Origin: Bacteroidales bacterium
Lineage (GTDB): Bacteria > Bacteroidota > Bacteroidia > Bacteroidales > F082
DNA: 63,630 bases
Direction: 5' to 3'
NCBI GenBank assembly: GCA_017645275.1
Contig: JAGCPH010000003.1
Location: 1 to 63,630, forward strand
The notes beneath the pieces are model-generated. The model searched no databases. It had not been told where the DNA came from and was given only the letters and a program-made list of their open reading frames with translations. Every line of letters starts with the position of its first letter. Within the stretch, counting starts at the first letter, position 1. Shown here piece after piece: positions 63,531-63,630 of this stretch. The position numbers were made by a program, and so were the translations under genes.

Positions 63531-63630
63531 ATGAGAAAAGCTAAACCAAAGAAAAGAATCATCCTTCCGGATCCAAAGTACGGCGATGTAACAGTCACAA
63601 AGGTTGTGAACAACATCATGCGGAAGGGTA
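63531..63630 (+). CDS. rpsG: 30S ribosomal protein S7, 5' part (runs off window)
   Basis: ATG 63531 opens a frame reading [18 protein letters not shown] then [14 protein letters not shown], the N terminus of S7. It follows rpsL by 21 bp, the normal str operon order. In other bacteria S7 represses this operon. The rest lies beyond base 63630. Confidence 0.93.
   Translation, partial: MRKAKPKKRIILPDPKYGDVTVTKVVNNIMRKG

Overview
The window is chromosomal DNA of a member of the Bacteroidota, most likely an uncultured gut-type Bacteroidales. The reasons are visible in the sequence: promoters with the TAnnTTTG -7 box of this phylum, four secreted proteins with type IX secretion (T9SS) C-terminal sorting domains, a PorE-like lipoprotein, an Omp28-family protein, a fused SecDF, the phylum-restricted families DUF5606 and DUF4290, and a Bacteroides-type tmRNA. 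Most of the window is ordinary housekeeping DNA of moderate GC. The last accessory stretch (about 59.4-62.8 kb) is clearly more AT-rich.

Layout. 1-1379: 3' end of tmRNA, then a membrane-anchored AraC-type regulator. 1387-11208: surface and secretion block with a four-copy ~20-bp repeat array, a 1845-residue T9SS cargo protein, a small protein with a tripartite C-terminal anchor, and two paralogous T9SS proteins. 11337-16563: MFS transporter, M16 peptidase, rsmG. 16812-23151: peptidoglycan glucosaminidase; lpdA, lytic transglycosylase and uvrA as one reverse operon. 23327-29375: lipocalin-like gene, then the operon purB, ABC exporter, DUF5606, pyrK, pyrD, closed by a strong terminator. 29464-41645: murB; two glycosyltransferases; the operon htpG, lemA, TPM protein, ftsE-like; a SAM methyltransferase; ilvE; an Omp28/T9SS protein; a thioesterase. 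41642-47211: reverse operon of PorE-like lipoprotein, purM, prfA, pyrF. 47334-59355: secDF, an ABC-2 exporter pair, dnaJ/grpE, murA with DUF4290, pcrA, osmC. 59470-61997: AT-rich cassette of a structured leader RNA, an EcoRI-type adenine methyltransferase and a DUF262-HNH protein. 62199-62795: a REP-associated tyrosine transposase (RAYT). 62849-63630: promoter, structured leader and start of the str operon (rpsL, rpsG).

Two themes stand out. First, the defence-like cassette: a ~176-nt multi-helix RNA precedes a DNA methyltransferase gene and a DUF262-HNH gene, and the 3' strand of the RNA's closing helix has an alternative partner just before the methyltransferase start. This looks like a switch controlling a modification/nuclease pair. 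Second, palindromic REP-like elements of at least three families are spread through the window. They lie between genes, but also in frame inside murB, a methyltransferase gene and the RAYT gene itself. One family occurs twice as an inverted doublet of exactly 111 bp, the arrangement called REPIN in other bacteria.

All calls come from reading the sequence. No database search or folding program was run.
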